Origin: Flavobacteriaceae bacterium
GTDB taxonomy: Bacteria > Bacteroidota > Bacteroidia > Flavobacteriales > Flavobacteriaceae
Direction of reading: 5' to 3'
DNA: 40,977 nt
NCBI GenBank assembly: GCA_947371275.1
Contig: CANBOV010000015.1
Span: 1 to 40,977, forward strand
The notes beneath the pieces are model-generated. The model searched no databases. It had not been told where the DNA came from and saw nothing but the letters and a program-made list of their open reading frames with translations. A program made the translations under genes and the position numbers. Of this stretch, positions 1 to 7,517 are shown piece after piece (positions within the stretch are counted from its first letter, which is position 1; each line of letters begins with the position of its first letter).

Positions 1-171
1 GCCTTAGAAGAAATACAAAAGGTACGTTTTGGGATGGATACTAATTTATCTTCTGATTTAATGGCGATTGACATTAAGCAGGCTTTGTATTACTTTGGCG
101 AGATTACTGGGGAGGTTACGAACGACGAGTTGTTGGGGAATATCTTTGCTAATTTCTGTATTGGCAAATAG
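1..171 (+). CDS. mnmE: MnmE (TrmE/ThdF) tRNA-modification GTPase, C-terminal fragment
   Basis: Only the last 56 codons and the stop are in the window. The peptide ends in LLGNIFANFCIGK, the characteristic MnmE C-terminus. In characterised members the Cys of the final CIGK takes part in catalysis. MnmE works with MnmG to make the 5-(carboxymethyl)aminomethyl modification at U34 of some tRNAs, so the gene is core and essentially universal. The 3' end is a known integration hotspot (Salmonella Genomic Island 1 uses it), and an integrase gene follows within 1 kb. The tail may therefore have been supplied by the inserted island rather than being the ancestral chromosomal tail. The reading frame is intact. 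Confidence 0.95.
   Translation, partial: ALEEIQKVRFGMDTNLSSDLMAIDIKQALYYFGEITGEVTNDELLGNIFANFCIGK
151..171 (+). repeat. Putative attL of island 1, in the 3' end of mnmE
   Basis: The core TTCTGTATTGGCAAATAG (154-171) encodes FCIGK-stop. It corresponds in position to the 18-bp attachment core described for Salmonella Genomic Island 1. It recurs at 30234-30254 with 17 of 21 identities counting the preceding AAT codon. The exact crossover point cannot be placed from this sequence. Confidence 0.75.
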
Positions 172-213
172 CATATACAAAACATCAAAAAATAAAACAA
201 AAAATAACACACT

Positions 214-241
214 AATCCCTTTTAAATAAAGGGATTTTTTA
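214..241 (+). terminator. Rho-independent terminator after mnmE
   Basis: A perfect 9-bp stem, AATCCCTTT pairing with AAAGGGATT around a TAAAT loop, runs straight into a T tract. It lies 43 bp after the mnmE stop. It is therefore inside the predicted island and presumably insulates it from mnmE transcription. Confidence 0.85.
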
Positions 242-289
242 TTTTATTCAAAATCTAAACTTTGTGATGTTTTGCTGTTTTTTACTATT

Positions 290-309
290 TTTTGTACCGT
301 TTTTGTACC
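290..309 (+). repeat. Direct repeat pair GTACC-N6-GTACC, left end of island 1
   Basis: GTACC occurs at 294-298 and 305-309, 11 bp apart, in the context TTTGTACC. The same pair with the same spacing is at 30182-30197 just inside the right end of the island. This placement is what one would expect of integrase or excisionase arm-binding sites, but that role is inferred. Confidence 0.45.
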
Positions 310-415
310 TCATAAACATATTTTTACTATTTTTGAAATGAAATGGCGAAATTATGTCCCTTATTTACCCTTAATTCCACTTATTTCGCCTTATATCCTC
401 TTAATACCACTAAAT

Positions 416-985
416 ATGAGTTCAAATATTATAGTAAAAAGAATATGTGATTATTGTAAAAATGCCTTTGATGCTAAAACAACTAAGACTAAATATTGTT
501 CACATATTTGCAACAGCAGGGGTTATAAGTTAAATCAAAAATTGAAAAAAATTGAAACGAGCGATACAGAAACAAAAGCAAAAATTTCTAATTATGCTGT
601 AGATGTGAATTCAAAAGATTTTTTAACTGTTAAAGAAGCATCTACACTACTTAATATGTCTTCCAAAACTATTTATAGATTAATTGAACAAAAAGATTTA
701 AACGGATACAATTTTTCAGTTAGAAAAACACTTATAAGAAGAAAAGATATTGAGGATTATTTTGATAGCAATTTGATAAGTACAGATTATGTTAACCCCG
801 AAAGAAAAAGCGAAATAAATTTAAAAAATTCCTATACCATTAATGAAGCCATTGAAAAATTTAATATTTCAAACGGGGCACTATACAATATTATCAAAAG
901 GCACAACATCCCAAAAGAGAAAAACGGAAAATATACATTAGTAAAAAAGGAAGATTTAAACAGAATTTTCAATAACCAAATATGA
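416..985 (+). CDS. Zinc-finger plus double helix-turn-helix protein, probable excisionase/regulator
   Basis: This 189-residue protein has a Cys4 zinc-binding motif (C11, C14, C28, C32; CxxC-x13-CxxxC). Two excisionase/MerR-like winged helix units follow, one starting FLTVKEASTLLNMSSKTIYR and the other SYTINEAIEKFNISNGALYN. Both end in the typical basic wing and 'kkeDL..if'-like helix. The ATG at 416 is preferred over an upstream in-frame ATG at 272, because the extra 48 residues are a low-complexity hydrophobic leader encoded by the GTACC repeat region. Its stop overlaps the integrase start (ATGA, 982-985), the usual arrangement for a recombination directionality factor and its integrase. The DNA-binding call is solid. 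The excisionase role is inferred from position. Confidence 0.7.
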   Translation: MSSNIIVKRICDYCKNAFDAKTTKTKYCSHICNSRGYKLNQKLKKIETSDTETKAKISNYAVDVNSKDFLTVKEASTLLNMSSKTIYRLIEQKDLNGYNFSVRKTLIRRKDIEDYFDSNLISTDYVNPERKSEINLKNSYTINEAIEKFNISNGALYNIIKRHNIPKEKNGKYTLVKKEDLNRIFNNQI

Positions 986-2127
986 GCAGAGTAACATTAA
1001 GAGAAAAGAAATTGAGTACTGGAAAAATTAGTCTTTATTTAGACTACTACCCTCCTATCATTAATCCTAAAAATGGAATGGAAACCCGTAGAGAATTTTT
1101 AAAGTTATATTTATTTAGTAACCCGAAAACAATAGAAGAAAAAAAGCAGAATACCGAAAATTTTGATCTTGCTGAAATAATCAAATCCAAAAGAAATGTT
1201 CAACTCAAAAATAAAGAATTTGGTTTTAAAGATAATGTGGTCTTGAATGTTAATTTTATAACTCTATACAAAAGTGTTGTTGATGACTATTTTAATACTG
1301 GAAGCAAATCCAATCACAGTTCATGGAAAGCTTCTTTAAATCACTTAGAAAATTTTAGTGGCGGTGTAATATTATCCAATAATTTAACTCTCGATTATAT
1401 AAAAAAGTATAGAGCTTATCTTTTAAAGGCAAAAAGCACTAGAAATTCAAAAGTTGACAAAAACCTAACAAAAAATACTGCTTCATCTTATTTTAAAAAT
1501 TTTATTTCTGTTTTAAAGATTGCATATAAACAAAATTTAATTGAAAAAAATTTAGCCGAAGATGCGGAATACATCAAAGAAGAAGAAACCCATAGAGAGT
1601 ATTTAACCGAAGAAGAAATTTCCTTGTTATGGAAAACCGAAATTAAAATCGAGAAAGTAAAATATATGGCAATATTTTCCGCTTTGAGTGGTTTGCGTTT
1701 TGTAGATATAAACAATCTTTACTGGGAAAACATATTTAATGACAAACATCAAGGGTATTACATTTCATTAAGAGAGGAAAAGACAAAATCTATTAAAAAT
1801 CACCCTATTTCCGATACTGCTTACAATATTCTAAAAACACAAAAAACAAATACAGGACTAATATTTGGAGGTATTCAATATTCTCAAACCACCAGACCTT
1901 TAAAAGAATGGATAACAAAGTCGGGGATAAAAAAGAAAATTTCATTTCATAATTTCAGACATAGCTACGCAACCTTACAACTTGCAAATGGAACTGACAT
2001 ATACACCGTCTCAAAATTATTAGGTCATAAAAACGTTTCTACAACACAGATTTACACCAAAGTAATGGACAAAAATAAAATTGAAGCTGCTAACCGTATA
2101 AATATACAATTAGATGGAATTTCTTAA
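982..2127 (+). CDS. Tyrosine recombinase/integrase of island 1
   Basis: This 381-residue integrase catalyses site-specific integration and excision. It has the three-part layout of Bacteroidota integrases: an N-terminal arm-binding domain (about 1-85), a SAM-like core-binding domain (about 90-200) and a C-terminal catalytic domain. Catalytic residues are visible: R239 in SGLRF, H323 and R326 in HNFRH, H349 in LLGHK and the nucleophile Y358 in TQIYTKV. The domain is complete and the reading frame intact, so the enzyme is probably active. It lies just inside the mnmE junction, so the 3' end of mnmE is the natural target. It is clearly related to the integrase at 30436, with matching C-terminal motifs and the same 'VMxKxKIEA' ending. 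Confidence 0.95.
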   Translation: MSRVTLREKKLSTGKISLYLDYYPPIINPKNGMETRREFLKLYLFSNPKTIEEKKQNTENFDLAEIIKSKRNVQLKNKEFGFKDNVVLNVNFITLYKSVVDDYFNTGSKSNHSSWKASLNHLENFSGGVILSNNLTLDYIKKYRAYLLKAKSTRNSKVDKNLTKNTASSYFKNFISVLKIAYKQNLIEKNLAEDAEYIKEEETHREYLTEEEISLLWKTEIKIEKVKYMAIFSALSGLRFVDINNLYWENIFNDKHQGYYISLREEKTKSIKNHPISDTAYNILKTQKTNTGLIFGGIQYSQTTRPLKEWITKSGIKKKISFHNFRHSYATLQLANGTDIYTVSKLLGHKNVSTTQIYTKVMDKNKIEAANRINIQLDGIS

Positions 2128-3235
2128 CAATCACATTAAAATAGCGGATGCAGAATTAAAAAAATTAACTGCCTTTTCTATTAATTCTTTAAAGTCGGAT
2201 TCTGAAAATGGAATATCCGTTACTAAAGCTATTGATAATATACGTCGCAAAATTTGGGATGATTTTATAGAAACTAGTTTTATTCATCATTATAAAGACC
2301 ATTTTGAAGAAGTTTATAGAATATACAGGCTTTCGTTTGATAACTATGATAATAATAAAATTGATGTAGTAAAAGCTGTCTTAAAAAATGAAGCATATGA
2401 TGAATTCTTAAAAAGGTTAAAAATCAAGAAAGTTTCAAATTACACATACGGCGAAGATTTTGATAATATCCCATATGAAGACTTCGTTACCCATTTGTTA
2501 AAATATGATGTTTATCAAAAATGTTATAATAGATTCGGTGAAAACAGTGAGCTTTATAAATTACTTTTTGAAGCTAATGCTTATAAATATTTTACTTTTA
2601 ATAAGTTTGAAGGTCATGTAGTCAATTCAACATTATATAAAAACATCTTTTCTGAATATTATCCAAACAAACAAATTCCAATTGCAACATATAAAGAAAA
2701 CGAATATGGCGGGGGCTATTACGAAATTAGTAGTTCAGTAGATAGAACCGATATTTCAACTAGTGAAAGATTAATAAATAACTTTAATTCATCAATCCAA
2801 CAAGAAGGATTTACTACCACCGAAGAAAGTAGAATAAAAACTTCTATTGATAAATTAAGTAATGTTGAAAAGTCATTTTTGTTTCACATTATGTGTAAAG
2901 CATTAGGTGATAACATAGCAAATAATACTACTCAGAAAAAAAACAACGAAAAACCATTCAATTTACCCGCAACAGAATTATGCCGCTTAATGAGCATTAT
3001 AGAGATTAAAGATTTGAATTCATTTGACAAGATGAAATATAGAGACACCGTTCATTATAAAGTTCTCACAAAGGGAATTGATTATATAGAAAAAGATGAA
3101 AGAATAATGTTCATTGAAACCTTAGTAAAAAAAATAAAAGATTTAAATCTTTCGGATACAACAAAATATATCAAATCAATACTCTATAAAGAACATACGA
3201 AACTAACTAATCTAAAAAAAGTTAGCAAAAAATGA
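2114..3235 (+). CDS. Hypothetical protein co-transcribed with the integrase
   Basis: This 373-residue protein is not recognised. Its ATG overlaps the last 14 bases of the integrase, so the two are translationally linked. The sequence is charged and rich in Asn, Tyr and Lys. It is predicted to be soluble and mostly helical, with no signal peptide or membrane segment. No catalytic motif stands out. A Tyr/Phe-rich middle (about residues 60-200) is followed by a helical C-terminal half. A strong terminator follows the stop, so the xis-int-hypothetical block is its own transcription unit. It may be an accessory factor for integration or maintenance, but nothing in the sequence proves it. Confidence 0.7.
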   Translation: MEFLNNHIKIADAELKKLTAFSINSLKSDSENGISVTKAIDNIRRKIWDDFIETSFIHHYKDHFEEVYRIYRLSFDNYDNNKIDVVKAVLKNEAYDEFLKRLKIKKVSNYTYGEDFDNIPYEDFVTHLLKYDVYQKCYNRFGENSELYKLLFEANAYKYFTFNKFEGHVVNSTLYKNIFSEYYPNKQIPIATYKENEYGGGYYEISSSVDRTDISTSERLINNFNSSIQQEGFTTTEESRIKTSIDKLSNVEKSFLFHIMCKALGDNIANNTTQKKNNEKPFNLPATELCRLMSIIEIKDLNSFDKMKYRDTVHYKVLTKGIDYIEKDERIMFIETLVKKIKDLNLSDTTKYIKSILYKEHTKLTNLKKVSKK

Positions 3236-3274
3236 ATAAATAATACATAAAAAAATCCACACATTTTTATTTAC

Positions 3275-3320
3275 AAACCCAATTGATGTTTAAAGAAAAC
3301 GTTAATTGGGTTTTATTTTT
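3275..3320 (+). terminator. Rho-independent terminator of the integrase operon
   Basis: The arms AAACCCAATT (3275-3284) and AATTGGGTTT (3304-3313) pair perfectly. The stem extends inward through ATGTTT/AAACGT with G-U pairing, and a T-rich tract follows. It begins 40 bp after the stop of the preceding gene. Confidence 0.85.
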
Positions 3321-3377
3321 AATAAAATTAAAGTTGTAACGACTTGATTTATTTACATTTTTCTAAAAATTTCAAAA

Positions 3378-3413
3378 CCACACATTATACCACACAAATA
3401 TCCACACCCATTA
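3378..3413 (+). repeat. Three 12-bp direct repeats (CCACAC iterons)
   Basis: CCACAC starts at 3378, 3390 and 3402, exactly 12 bp apart, with AT-rich fill between. A further CCACAC is at 3257. The array ends 18 bp before the start codon of the HTH gene at 3431. It could be that protein's operator or an iteron-type initiation site. Confidence 0.5.
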
Positions 3414-3430
3414 ATATGAACCTTTGAAGT

Positions 3431-3772
3431 ATGGAAAAACAACAATTTTACATGCTCTCAGAAGAAGGAATAAAAGTACTAGCAGAGCAAATTACAGAAA
3501 ACATTAAAAAGGCAATTGCACCATCTGAATCTTCTACAGATGATGCCTATATGAGTATTGACGAAACCGCTAAACTTATCAATCTGGCTAAGTCTAGCAT
3601 ATATGGTTTAGTTCACCGAAAAAAAATTCCTTTCCATAAAGTGGGCAAGAAATTATACTTCTCCAAGGAAAGTATTTTGCAATGGATTAACAACGGAAAA
3701 CACAGTACAAAATCTGATATTGAAACTAAAGCAGATGAGTATTTGATGAAAAAACAGCTATTTAATCGTTAA
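3431..3772 (+). CDS. Excisionase-family helix-turn-helix protein
   Basis: This 113-residue protein has an N-terminal helical, probably oligomerising segment (residues 1-35) and a single HTH_17/excisionase-type winged helix (about 42-90). The motif includes MSIDETAKLINLAKSSIYGL, then a basic wing VHRKKIPFHKVGKKLYF and SKESILQWI. It is the first gene of a four-gene run (3431-6539) ending with replication/primase-like proteins. Proteins of this type in Bacteroidota islands usually bind DNA as transcription or excision factors. The array of three CCACAC repeats immediately upstream is the obvious candidate target. The DNA-binding call is secure, but the exact role is inferred. Confidence 0.8.
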   Translation: MEKQQFYMLSEEGIKVLAEQITENIKKAIAPSESSTDDAYMSIDETAKLINLAKSSIYGLVHRKKIPFHKVGKKLYFSKESILQWINNGKHSTKSDIETKADEYLMKKQLFNR

Positions 3773-3793
3773 TCTAACGTAACATTTACGAAC

Positions 3794-4213
3794 ATGGACA
3801 ATTATTTATACCGATGTCAGTATTGTGGTAAAGATTATAAGCCCAATAGACGCAAGAAACAAAAGTATTGCAGTAATAGTTGCAGAACTAGAGCATTTGT
3901 AACAAAAAATAGTACTGGATTAAGCATTGTAAAAAAGGAAACTGAAAAAAAAGAACCTCTAAAAATTGAAAAAATGAGTTTGGCTGGTGTTGGCAATGCA
4001 GCGGCTGGTACATTAGCTGTGAATGCGTTAACAAGCCTATTCACAAGTGAAGAAAATAAGCCCGCAACAAAGAAAGATATACAAAATTTAATTGGAAGTT
4101 TAAAACAACGATATTATCCAGTAATGAATATTCCAATTACGCAAGATGGATCAAAAGCCTACTACGACATGGAAACAAAAAATATTGTTTACCTAAAAAG
4201 CAGATGGTTATGA
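3794..4213 (+). CDS. Small zinc-finger protein of unknown function
   Basis: This 139-residue protein has an N-terminal Cys4 zinc motif (C8, C11, C26, C30; CQYC then KYCSNSC). It is nearly the same pattern as the N-terminus of the HTH protein at 416, so the two probably share a domain. Residues 40-55 are highly charged. A short Ala/Gly/Val-rich stretch, AGVGNAAAGTLAVNALTSLF (about 57-76), looks like an amphipathic or membrane-interacting helix. The C-terminal 60 residues look beta-rich. It sits 21 bp after the HTH gene and overlaps the start of the DUF3987-like gene, so it belongs to the same operon. No enzymatic function is evident. A DNA-binding adaptor is possible. Confidence 0.65.
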   Translation: MDNYLYRCQYCGKDYKPNRRKKQKYCSNSCRTRAFVTKNSTGLSIVKKETEKKEPLKIEKMSLAGVGNAAAGTLAVNALTSLFTSEENKPATKKDIQNLIGSLKQRYYPVMNIPITQDGSKAYYDMETKNIVYLKSRWL

Positions 4214-5502
4214 TGGTAAATACTATTGAGGAAATTGATATAAAAATTGGAAACGCTTTTAAAACAAACAAAGAAATTGCAATTAATCAACTGGAACAAA
4301 TAATTTCCAAAATGCCTATTGAAATCAAAACACTAATTAACGATGCGTTTGCTTTAAAGAGGATTCCAAAAGAATATCTATTAAGTTCAATATTCTTTGC
4401 TTACAGCAATGCTTGTGGTCTTGCCTTTTCAATAAAAGCGATGGGATATATAAATTATGCCAATTTATATTTTTCTATAATTGGAAGTCGTGGAGACATT
4501 AAATCCCCAGCAATGGATTTAGCAACATTTCCTTTGGTAAAATATGACAACGAAAAATATAAAGAATTCAAAAAAAACAATATCGAATTAGAGGAAAATG
4601 AAAAAAGCGACAGAAAACAATTATTTCTACAAGATGCTACAATTGAATCGGCAGTTTATACGCATTATAAAAACAAATATTCGATTGGAATTTTTATCGA
4701 TGAACTCTATTTCATTATTGAAAAGATGGCAAATAAAAGCAGTACGGAAGGCACAGCTTGGAGAACTTTCTTTTTGCAAGGAAATACTAATAAGCACATT
4801 GATATATCACGCAAAACAACAGAAAGTTTTAGAATTGAAAAATCATATCCAACGTTATTAGGTTCAATCCAAAGTCAATTTGTTCCGAAACTATTTGCAG
4901 ACGGAAATTTAGAAAGCGGATTAATAGACCGAATTCTTTTTACTAACAAGTTGACAATGAATAACCAATTATCAATAAATGATATTTCTAATGAAGTATC
5001 TGAAAATTATTCTAAATCCTTAATCAATCTTCTAAATTATCGTACCGAAATAGAAAACACTTTTGATATGGATGATTTGCAAATTGAACTGGATTCAAAT
5101 GCCAATAAAAGACTTTTCGATTATTCCCAAGAATTAATAAATCGCCAAAATAAAGTAAATGATTTAAGCAAAGAATATATTTCAAAAATGATGATTAACA
5201 TTCACAAAATAAGCCTTTTAACACATCTAATTTTAAACTCAAAAAAGCAAACATATCAAAATAAAATCAATTTTGAAACCATAGAAATTGCAATTCTAAT
5301 TCTTGAGTTTTATTTCATAAACTTCAAAATTGTTTTAGATGAAAATATCAATCAAAAAGAAAAATTACCAACTACTGAAGACATTGTCAGATTAGCAATA
5401 AAAAACAATGCCAGCCAAAAAGATGTTGTTGCCATTACAGGAATGAATAAATCATCAATATCAAGAAAATGGAATAACGTATTAATGCAACTTGCAACTT
5501 GA
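4210..5502 (+). CDS. DUF3987-type protein (island replication/mobilisation-associated)
   Basis: The protein has about 430 residues and the layout of DUF3987 proteins, a family with primase-helicase relatives found in Bacteroidota islands. A helical N-terminus is followed by a P-loop-like stretch FSIIGSRGDIKSPAM near residues 93-105. The canonical GK is replaced there by IK, so nucleotide hydrolysis is uncertain. Next come a Walker-B-like strand, IGIFIDELYFII, and a C-terminal HTH-like tail (NASQKDVVAITGMNKSSISR). Possible starts are ATGs at 4204, 4210 and 4213. The ATG at 4210 gives the typical 4-bp ATGA overlap with the preceding stop. The last codons lie in a TGCAAC repeat that pairs with one downstream. 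The family call is from memory of typical members. Confidence 0.65.
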   Translation: MMVNTIEEIDIKIGNAFKTNKEIAINQLEQIISKMPIEIKTLINDAFALKRIPKEYLLSSIFFAYSNACGLAFSIKAMGYINYANLYFSIIGSRGDIKSPAMDLATFPLVKYDNEKYKEFKKNNIELEENEKSDRKQLFLQDATIESAVYTHYKNKYSIGIFIDELYFIIEKMANKSSTEGTAWRTFFLQGNTNKHIDISRKTTESFRIEKSYPTLLGSIQSQFVPKLFADGNLESGLIDRILFTNKLTMNNQLSINDISNEVSENYSKSLINLLNYRTEIENTFDMDDLQIELDSNANKRLFDYSQELINRQNKVNDLSKEYISKMMINIHKISLLTHLILNSKKQTYQNKINFETIEIAILILEFYFINFKIVLDENINQKEKLPTTEDIVRLAIKNNASQKDVVAITGMNKSSISRKWNNVLMQLAT

Positions 5503-5586
5503 AATTAAAACACCAAACCTCTGAATAGCTAATAAAATCAATACTTAACAATGATTAATTAAAATATTGCAAGTTGCAGGTTGCAA
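5486..5586 (+). repeat. Inverted TGCAAC/GTTGCA repeat between the DUF3987-like and primase-like genes
   Basis: TGCAACTTGCAACTTG (5486-5501) overlaps the end of the DUF3987-like gene. It pairs, with one mismatch, with the reverse complement of TTGCAAGTTGCAGGTTGCAA (5567-5586), which ends 11 bp before the primase-like start codon. Each arm is itself a tandem repeat of a TGCAAC unit. It could be an operator, an attenuating hairpin or an initiation site. A shorter pair with the same motif lies at 30002-30048. Confidence 0.55.
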
Positions 5587-5597
5587 ACCAAAATAAT

Positions 5598-6539
5598 ATG
5601 ATTATGCTTCAAAAAACCAAATTAGAGCTTACATTCAATTCAAAAAGAGATTATAAATTAATCGCTCCTTGCTGTGGTAGAAATAATACAGACGGAAAAT
5701 TCATCAACTATAAAAATCTAAGTCAAGAGTATGGCTATTGTCATTCTTGCGGAAAAGCTTCATTACCTCCTACTATCTATGTTGATGAAAACGGAAACGA
5801 ATACTTTTGGAATGAATTAGATAACAAATTTCAAACAGACTTTATTCCGACTAAAAATAGCATTATAAATCCGCCCAAAATAACCACTCAAAAATTCATA
5901 GATGAATCAATAATTTGGAAGTACTTCAAAATAAATCCCGAAAACAATCTTCTTAAATATTTACGCAAAATGTACGGTGAATTAAAAACAGAAGACGCAA
6001 AAGAAACTTATTGTCTTGGCACAAGTAATGATGGCGGGATTATATTTTGGAGTGTAAACACTAATCTAAATGTTCAAAAAGCTAAAATAGCTTACTATGA
6101 TACAAATGGTAAACGAACTAATAAGTTTAAAGTTCCTTATAAAAATGAAGATGGCTATTTCAACTGCTTATTTGGAGAACATTTGATTTACAGTAAAATT
6201 AAAGTAAAGAAAACAATCGTATTAACTGAAAGCGAAAAAACAGCCATTATAGGCTATATATTATTTCCACAATATGCTTGGTTGGCTTATGGCGGAATTA
6301 ACGGATTAACAGAAAATAAAGTAAGCCCTTTAATTGGTCATAATGTGCTAATCATTCCCGATATGAGCGAAAATGCCGTCAGCATAATTTTAAACAAAAT
6401 ACCATTTCTTATTTCATTGGGAATAAATGCTAAAATATGGGATATGACCGAAAGTAAAACTGACGAACAATTAAAATTTGAGGGAACTTACAATAATGAT
6501 TTAGAAGATATGTTTAGAAAAATAGATACTCTAAGATAA
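5598..6539 (+). CDS. Zinc-finger/TOPRIM primase-like protein (DUF6371-like)
   Basis: This 313-residue protein starts with a primase-type zinc ribbon: CCG at 25-27 and CHSCG at 48-52, separated by a short beta region. The C-terminal half resembles a TOPRIM fold, with VLTESEKTAIIG carrying the acidic residue of the first motif and NVLIIPDMSENA the second acidic motif. This matches DnaG-like priming proteins of mobile elements and the DUF6371 family as I recall it. An upstream TTG (5574) could extend the frame, but it lies inside the repeat. ATG 5598 is preferred, with ATG 5604 also possible. It follows the DUF3987-like gene, and together they probably support replication of the excised island. 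Confidence 0.65.
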   Translation: MIMLQKTKLELTFNSKRDYKLIAPCCGRNNTDGKFINYKNLSQEYGYCHSCGKASLPPTIYVDENGNEYFWNELDNKFQTDFIPTKNSIINPPKITTQKFIDESIIWKYFKINPENNLLKYLRKMYGELKTEDAKETYCLGTSNDGGIIFWSVNTNLNVQKAKIAYYDTNGKRTNKFKVPYKNEDGYFNCLFGEHLIYSKIKVKKTIVLTESEKTAIIGYILFPQYAWLAYGGINGLTENKVSPLIGHNVLIIPDMSENAVSIILNKIPFLISLGINAKIWDMTESKTDEQLKFEGTYNNDLEDMFRKIDTLR

Positions 6540-6729
6540 AAATAAGGGATATTTATTTCTAATTATAATTGCAATGGCAATTCAATTATCGATAGAAACC
6601 ATTCCAATAAGATTGCAATAACTCGCAATATATTTAAAATTAGGTATTTAGGTTTGACCTACCACTGGCACGAAAATTAATACAGAAAGTTTTTTGCCTA
6701 CCCTAAAAATATTTCTATTATGTTCATAA
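6540..6729. other. Intergenic spacer with ATTGCAAT boxes
   Basis: This gap lies between two convergent genes. It holds ATTGCAAT at 6568-6575 and 6612-6619, plus the partial matches GGCAATTC (6576) and CGCAATAT (6624). A second cluster of the same box is at 15319-15368, on the far side of the defence operon. A short TAGGT...ACCTA inverted repeat is near 6642. No clear T-tailed terminator was found. Confidence 0.45.
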
Positions 6730-7500
6730 TTAATCATTAAAGACATTTAAGGCTAAATCAATATCGATTAAATAATCAATTTCAATCATGTGTTTAAATA
6801 TAAAATTTTGTTTCATATACTGGCTTTTGGTAATGTAATCTTCATAGAAAAATCGCCAATTTTCATTTTTGACAATTCCAAACACATGACCCAACAATTC
6901 AAATTCTATAAAGTTTTCATCACAAAACAAATATTTCATTCTATAATCCTTATGAATATGTAATTCAGGATTCTTTAACCAACTTTCGTTTGTCATTATA
7001 AGCCCAACACCTTTTTGAAAGTAAAACACAGGCAAATCGATTTGATTGTATCTTGCGAAATTTCTAACAAACTGATACTTGCTTTCATGTCCTTTATTTT
7101 CTTGTCTTTCGAGTTCTTCTAAAAATACTTTATAAATACCTCTTTTAAATTGTCTGCATAATACTTTTTGAAAATTGGGTTTCAATTGAAATTTTGGCTT
7201 AAGTGCAAATTTTCCTTTTTGAATATCTACATTAAAATATGTTGACTTAAATTTCGCTAATGCTTTATTTTTTCCGACTCTCTCTTTTCCTAATAATCTA
7301 AGTCTAGTGATGTTAAATGTCTCTTTAAAAGTTTCCTCTATGGATGGTAATTTATCAGATATATTTCCAAAATAATGATTACAGTCATCACAAACATTCT
7401 CACATATCATTTTTCCCCCTAAAGATTGTGGAATTGTATGAGCTAGTTTCTTAAAAGTAGTTTCCGATTCTTCTCTATGACACCAAATACATTTTTTCAT
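6730..7500 (-). CDS. HNH_5-like endonuclease, last gene of the defence operon
   Basis: The protein has 256 residues. The N-terminal 50 contain the zinc-knuckle HNH pattern: C4/C7, then HTIPQSLGG with H21, then C37/C40 followed by N41 in VCDDCNHYFG. This is the HNH_5 arrangement of metal-dependent DNA nucleases. The remaining 200 residues are basic and beta-rich. They match nothing I recognise and may provide substrate recognition. It starts 17 bp after the GNAT gene, so it is very likely co-transcribed with the restriction-modification, OLD and helicase genes. HNH domains are common effectors in phage defence. Here it could be an extra effector or a separate one-gene cargo. Confidence 0.75.
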   Translation of the reverse strand: MKKCIWCHREESETTFKKLAHTIPQSLGGKMICENVCDDCNHYFGNISDKLPSIEETFKETFNITRLRLLGKERVGKNKALAKFKSTYFNVDIQKGKFALKPKFQLKPNFQKVLCRQFKRGIYKVFLEELERQENKGHESKYQFVRNFARYNQIDLPVFYFQKGVGLIMTNESWLKNPELHIHKDYRMKYLFCDENFIEFELLGHVFGIVKNENWRFFYEDYITKSQYMKQNFIFKHMIEIDYLIDIDLALNVFND

Positions 7501-7517
7501 ATAGACAAATCAGGATT

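Noticed and set aside
272..415. Upstream extension of the HTH gene at 416
   Set aside because: The extra 48 residues are a Leu/Ile/Pro-rich leader encoded by the repeat-rich end region. They are unlike the rest of the protein, which starts sensibly at its zinc motif.
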